This document shows, piece by piece, positions 60,810-64,000 of a DNA stretch of 64,000 bases; position 1 is the stretch's first letter; each line of letters opens with the position of its first letter. Source of the DNA: Candidatus Poribacteria bacterium WGA-3G (GTDB lineage: Bacteria; Poribacteria; WGA-4E; WGA-3G); assembly GCA_000406005.1 (NCBI GenBank), contig ASZN01000025.1, forward strand, positions 1 through 64,000, read 5' to 3'. The notes below the pieces were generated by a model. The model ran no database searches, had not been told where the DNA came from, and worked only from the letters and a program-made list of their open reading frames with translations. The translations under genes were made by a program, and so were the position numbers.

Positions 60810-61466
60810 ATGCGCTTCTGGAAGAAATGGCAGAAGGACGGGATCTCAGCGGATGATCTTAAAAAGGCTGAGATGTTGGAGGCTTACACGTGTTGGTTGA
60901 AAAACGAAAGGCTTTCACGTAAGCAGAAACGCCTTTTAGAAGAGATCAACAACGTTCCGGAACTTCAGCCATTGAAACAATTAATCGACTTCTCACACTA
61001 TCGCTTCGAGGAGAGAGAAAACATTGAACCGCCGTTCGGTGCTCAAGAACGAGCCCGCGAACGTGTCATGGCGGAGATTCGAGGCGAAGGAGCGGAAGCC
61101 GGTGTTCAGACGGACGGCTTAGAGCCGCAACCCGGTTATAGCCCACAAGGTATGGGGAACGAAACCACCGAAATTATGCAGGTGGGCACGTCTTCACCCA
61201 ACGCTGATGAACTACAACGTTGGGACTCCGAACAGGCACCCGAATCCCCAGAAATGCTAAATCGCTACGATGACATTCGCGCACTTGCCCGTTTACATGT
61301 AGGGTTTGAGCAGAAAGATGACGGTGTGTACGTCACAGATATCGGCAGTTCTAACACGACTTACGTCAACAACGAACGCGTCGCGATGTCGGCTCCGGTT
61401 CGCGAGGGGTCTACACTGAAATGTGGGAAAATTAGTCTCAAAGTTATCGACATTGAATCTTCATAG
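60810..61466 (+). CDS. FHA-domain protein cotranscribed with ECF sigma
   Basis: A 218-residue soluble protein. Residues 1-90 are helical and charged (KQKRLLEEINNVPELQPL) without known fold. A Gln/Glu/Pro-rich linker spans about 90-150. The C-terminal domain (about 150-215) matches FHA strands: LARLHVGFEQKDDGVYVTDIGSSNTTYVNNERV; the usual S-R-x-H reads A-R-L-H, and the N in SSN is kept. FHA domains bind phosphothreonine. GGAGG precedes the ATG. Being 16 bases after the sigma gene, it could regulate that sigma in response to phosphorylation (inference). Confidence 0.7.
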   Translation: MRFWKKWQKDGISADDLKKAEMLEAYTCWLKNERLSRKQKRLLEEINNVPELQPLKQLIDFSHYRFEERENIEPPFGAQERARERVMAEIRGEGAEAGVQTDGLEPQPGYSPQGMGNETTEIMQVGTSSPNADELQRWDSEQAPESPEMLNRYDDIRALARLHVGFEQKDDGVYVTDIGSSNTTYVNNERVAMSAPVREGSTLKCGKISLKVIDIESS

Positions 61467-61511
61467 TTATGTGGGAGAAGGAACAGGTGTACATCAGAAT
61501 CAGAAAACTTA

Positions 61512-62573
61512 ATGTCGCCGTTCCTTATAAGAGCAGTGCATCTAAGGCATACCAATTCATTAGCATTGTCACACTTCCAACAAGCAACGCTCTGTTATAG
61601 GCAAGCATGCTACGTTGAGGCTATTCAACACTATCTCGCCGGCTTGAAATTAGATGCAGCACAGCATCACTATATCTACGCTGACCTTGCCAAAGCTTAT
61701 GAGATGGTTGGAGAATGGGACACAGCATTGGCATGCCTTGATATTGCACTCCGGCTATGCCCAGATTCGCCGACGGCTTTGAGACGCAAAGCGCGCATTC
61801 TCGACGAGAAAGCGTGTTATGATAGTTTGATCAGCCTTGACGATCTACGCCAACCGCCACCACAAGCATTCAGTAAACGATTAAATTTTGACGCTACAAT
61901 CCGATCTCAACAACGTGTAAACTCCGAAATTTTCAGCTTAACTTGCCATTCCGCAATGCGTTCTCAGACACTCTGGAATATTTGTCAACTCATTCACCGA
62001 ACCTATGCTGAACTCGGAGAAATCTTAGGATACTATCCACTCCGTTCTGTCCCTATTTCCATTAAGAATACAAACGGCACTGCGGTGTCAAAACGTTCAC
62101 TACCGCAATGGGCAAGTGGATGCTATGACGGTAGCATCCATCTTGGATACTGTGCCGCTGGTGATCCGGTGCTCGGGATATTGTACGCCCTGCTTCGACA
62201 CGAATGGGTGCATCTATTAGTCTACCATCTAACGAACGGACAATGTCCGGTCTGGATCAACGAAGGACTGGCACAAAGTATCGCACGTCCCATGTTCCAG
62301 TTTGAAAGATTTAATTTGCAACAGGCAGGAGAAAAGAAGCAACTGCTCCCTATCGACGCACTCAACAAACCGTTTAGCCAGATCTCAACGAAATACCGAA
62401 ACTTAGCGTATATTCAATCCGCAGCAAGCGTTGACTATCTTGTTCAGCAATCCGGCTATTCCAGAATTCGCGACCTGCTCCATCAACTTAGCAACGGGAT
62501 TCCGATAGATCCAGCGATTAAACAGACCTTCGGGTTAACACTGAAGGACATCCCCTTCTTGAACATTTCATAG
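61512..62573 (+). CDS. TPR protein with MA-type (HExxH) metallopeptidase-like domain
   Basis: A 353-residue protein. The N-terminal 100 residues carry two or three TPR units (RQACYVEAIQHYLAGLKLD, EWDTALACLDIALRLCP). The C-terminal part has HEWVHLL near 236-242, a HExxH zinc motif, and WINEGLAQS near 256 supplies the third Glu, the gluzincin arrangement. No signal peptide is predicted, so a cytosolic peptidase is likely, or the fold may serve another job. No strong ribosome site precedes the ATG. Substrate is unknown. Confidence 0.75.
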   Translation: MSPFLIRAVHLRHTNSLALSHFQQATLCYRQACYVEAIQHYLAGLKLDAAQHHYIYADLAKAYEMVGEWDTALACLDIALRLCPDSPTALRRKARILDEKACYDSLISLDDLRQPPPQAFSKRLNFDATIRSQQRVNSEIFSLTCHSAMRSQTLWNICQLIHRTYAELGEILGYYPLRSVPISIKNTNGTAVSKRSLPQWASGCYDGSIHLGYCAAGDPVLGILYALLRHEWVHLLVYHLTNGQCPVWINEGLAQSIARPMFQFERFNLQQAGEKKQLLPIDALNKPFSQISTKYRNLAYIQSAASVDYLVQQSGYSRIRDLLHQLSNGIPIDPAIKQTFGLTLKDIPFLNIS

Positions 62574-62600
62574 GGCGCGACGCCTATAAGCATCCCAGCA

Positions 62601-63095
62601 ATGACAAAACTTGATATCGGTATCCTCATTCTCGTTGGACTGTCCGGCATAGGCTGTTTCCGCGTAGGTTTCACCCGCAGCGTTTGGGGTGTATTCGTCA
62701 TCGGCGTAGGTTTCTTCATGGCGTGCCAACTTTGGCATCACCTGGCGGCACTCCTTCAGAAAGTCATAGCAGACCCAGATTGGGCAAAATGGTTGAGCAT
62801 CATCGCCATTGTACTCGTTGTCTCTATTCTTGTTGATTCACTCTGTGAGCGTATCCAGCGTATCCTCGAAAAAGGGGTTCTCGGTTGGGCAAACCATCTA
62901 TTAGGGATATGCTTCGGAATCGCTTCCAGTGGACTTGCCATCGCCTTCGCGCTCATCTTGCTAAATGCGTATGCGGGTAATAGCTTCAAGAACGAGATCA
63001 AGAATTCCCGTTTTGCACCACAACTCATGGATGTCGGTAATTACGTTTGGGCAGTCAGCAAAGACCACGTGCAAAGACAACTTGACCCTCAATGA
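62601..63095 (+). CDS. CvpA-family membrane protein
   Basis: A 164-residue protein with four hydrophobic helices (about 6-20, 27-45, 66-84, 98-122) and the CvpA outline LDIGILILVGLSGIGCFRVGFTRS and GWANHLLGICFG. The family includes colicin V production protein and is found widely in bacteria, linked to envelope integrity. The C terminus (SRFAPQLMDVG) matches the family's final segment. It follows the TPR peptidase by 27 bases. The molecular role is not settled. Confidence 0.8.
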   Translation: MTKLDIGILILVGLSGIGCFRVGFTRSVWGVFVIGVGFFMACQLWHHLAALLQKVIADPDWAKWLSIIAIVLVVSILVDSLCERIQRILEKGVLGWANHLLGICFGIASSGLAIAFALILLNAYAGNSFKNEIKNSRFAPQLMDVGNYVWAVSKDHVQRQLDPQ

Positions 63096-63126
63096 AAAGC
63101 GTCCACCCCTTAGCAATATCAGAAAC

Positions 63127-63762
63127 TTACCATTCCGCCTGTTTTAGGAATTCCAGTGCCATCAAGGTGTGACCCTCCGCATTCGGATGAACACCATCGC
63201 GGGTTGTCCAAAGGGCTCCAGGACGCGCAGCAACCGCTTTATCAAAAGCAGCATTCGTCGGTATCAATCTCGCATCAAACTCTTTCGCGAGCCGATGTAT
63301 ACTTTCGTTGTAAGCGTCCACAGCCAAAGCGCGCGGCTCGTCAACATCTTCTTGAATATAAAAGATTTCAAACAAAAAAAGAGGCACATCTAATTCGGTT
63401 TTCGCACGTGTGAGAATCCGTCGATAGCACGCTTCCCAAACCGGTAGATACTCGTCTGTGGAGACGTTGCCTGCATACTGACGACTTGCGTTGTTAATTC
63501 CAATTTTCACTGAGAGCCAGTTCGGTTTTTCGGCGATCACATCGGGATCCCACCGCTCTTCCAAACCCTCAACGATATCTCCACCGATACCTTTGTTGAC
63601 ATAAGTGATCTCGCGTTCTGGGTATTTGGCAGTGATGAGTTCAGTGACTTTACGGACGTAACCGTGTCCGTAAGGGGCATGTTCATTCCGCCGCCCGCAA
63701 TCCGTAATACTATCGCCAATAAATAGCACCTTATCTCCAGATTGAAACAATAAATTATTCAC
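63127..63762 (-). CDS. SGNH/GDSL-type esterase/hydrolase
   Basis: A 211-residue SGNH hydrolase. Block I is FIGDSITD near 14-21 with the nucleophile Ser. GIGGD (block II) near 58, KIGINNASR (block III, with Asn) near 86 and DGVHPN (block V, Asp and His) near 190 complete the site. No signal peptide. Start is GTG 63762 preceded by AGGAG. Family members deacylate carbohydrates or lipids. It converges on the CvpA gene and is divergent from thiE. Confidence 0.93.
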   Translation of the reverse strand: MNNLLFQSGDKVLFIGDSITDCGRRNEHAPYGHGYVRKVTELITAKYPEREITYVNKGIGGDIVEGLEERWDPDVIAEKPNWLSVKIGINNASRQYAGNVSTDEYLPVWEACYRRILTRAKTELDVPLFLFEIFYIQEDVDEPRALAVDAYNESIHRLAKEFDARLIPTNAAFDKAVAARPGALWTTRDGVHPNAEGHTLMALEFLKQAEW

Positions 63763-63796
63763 AAAACATCTCCTATATGTGATATACTTATGAGTT

Positions 63797-63822
63797 GTCA
63801 GTATTCAGTATTCAGTTGTCAG
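63797..63822. repeat. Short tandem repeat (CAGTATT units)
   Basis: CAGTATTCAGTATTCAGTTG follows the SGNH gene start region. Same style as the tracts near 33.1 kb. Confidence 0.65.
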
Positions 63823-63883
63823 AAAGAAGAACTGCCTTCTTATCGATAACTCTAATTTATCACATCTTCAGCAATATACCAAC

Positions 63884-64000
63884 ATGAAAAATATCGGTAT
63901 TCTTCACGTCATCACGGATACGACCCTGCAATCGCGATTCACACACGCCGAGTTAGCAGAACTCGCAATCGCGGGAGGCGCGGATACATTGCAATTCCGT
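63884..64000 (+). CDS. thiE: Thiamine phosphate synthase, N-terminal fragment
   Basis: Only 39 codons lie inside the window. The sequence MKNIGILHVITDTTL, then ELAELAIAGGADTLQFR, matches the start of ThiE: the LITDxxL strand and GGAdxvQlR motif. ThiE joins the pyrimidine and thiazole halves of thiamine. The rest is beyond the right edge, so domain completeness cannot be judged. No clear Shine-Dalgarno is seen within 12 bases. Confidence 0.75.
   Translation, partial: MKNIGILHVITDTTLQSRFTHAELAELAIAGGADTLQFR

Overview
The window reads as chromosome from an uncultured, free-living or sponge-associated marine bacterium. The mix fits Candidatus Poribacteria best: a Cys-type sulfatase, a sialidase with a SUMF1-like domain, three phytanoyl-CoA dioxygenase (PhyH) proteins, Gfo/Idh/MocA oxidoreductases, an L-rhamnose isomerase of the RhaI type, long WD40 and TPR proteins, and many small palindromic intergenic repeats. 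This is judged from gene content alone; no rRNA, tRNA or other phylogenetic RNA marker was seen. Housekeeping genes (recG, smc, rho, rpmE, prfA, prmC, sdhAB) look intact. No CRISPR array, prophage or complete insertion sequence was recognised.

Layout. 1-8 kb, minus strand: partial metallophosphoesterase, sulfatase, ComM ATPase, a K+ channel with RCK domain, a DUF1844 gene broken by an in-frame stop, a LecA-like lectin, two lipoprotein cyclophilins and a LamG protein. 8.3-12.6 kb, plus strand: SUMF1-sialidase fusion, PhyH, phospholipase D-like protein. 12.6-15 kb, minus strand: ECF sigma, zinc-finger anti-sigma and an HtrA-like protein that has lost catalytic His and Ser. 15-24.5 kb: O-methyltransferase, double-length UxaA-family enzyme carrying an in-frame palindromic repeat, nucleoside hydrolase, PhyH (minus), RecG, and a RelE-type toxin with an unusually long antitoxin. 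24.5-33.7 kb: deoxyhypusine synthase-like protein, SMC, ComF-like protein, alpha/beta hydrolase, Gfo/Idh oxidoreductase, RhaI, HIT protein.

34-46 kb, plus strand, is the most unusual part. Three tandem cytosolic WD40 paralogues are followed by a degenerate protein-kinase-like protein, a PhyH protein, a fourth, exported WD40 protein, an epimerase, an orphan WD40 blade, and a PIN-domain toxin fused in frame to what looks like its own antitoxin. 46-50 kb holds a three-gene succinate dehydrogenase operon. 50-55.4 kb holds a Gfo/Idh oxidoreductase, a trypsin-TPR fusion and a TPR lipoprotein. 55.4-60 kb is rho-rpmE-prfA-prmC, with a leader of roughly 530 nt before rho. 60-64 kb holds an ECF sigma factor, FHA protein, TPR/HExxH peptidase, CvpA-like membrane protein, an SGNH hydrolase (minus) and the first 39 codons of thiE at the right edge.

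Small repeats are scattered through the window. Some lie at gene starts and supply the ribosome-binding site, one encodes residues of a PhyH N terminus, and one sits inside the UxaA-family gene. Several promoters are close to the sigma70 consensus and helped choose start codons.
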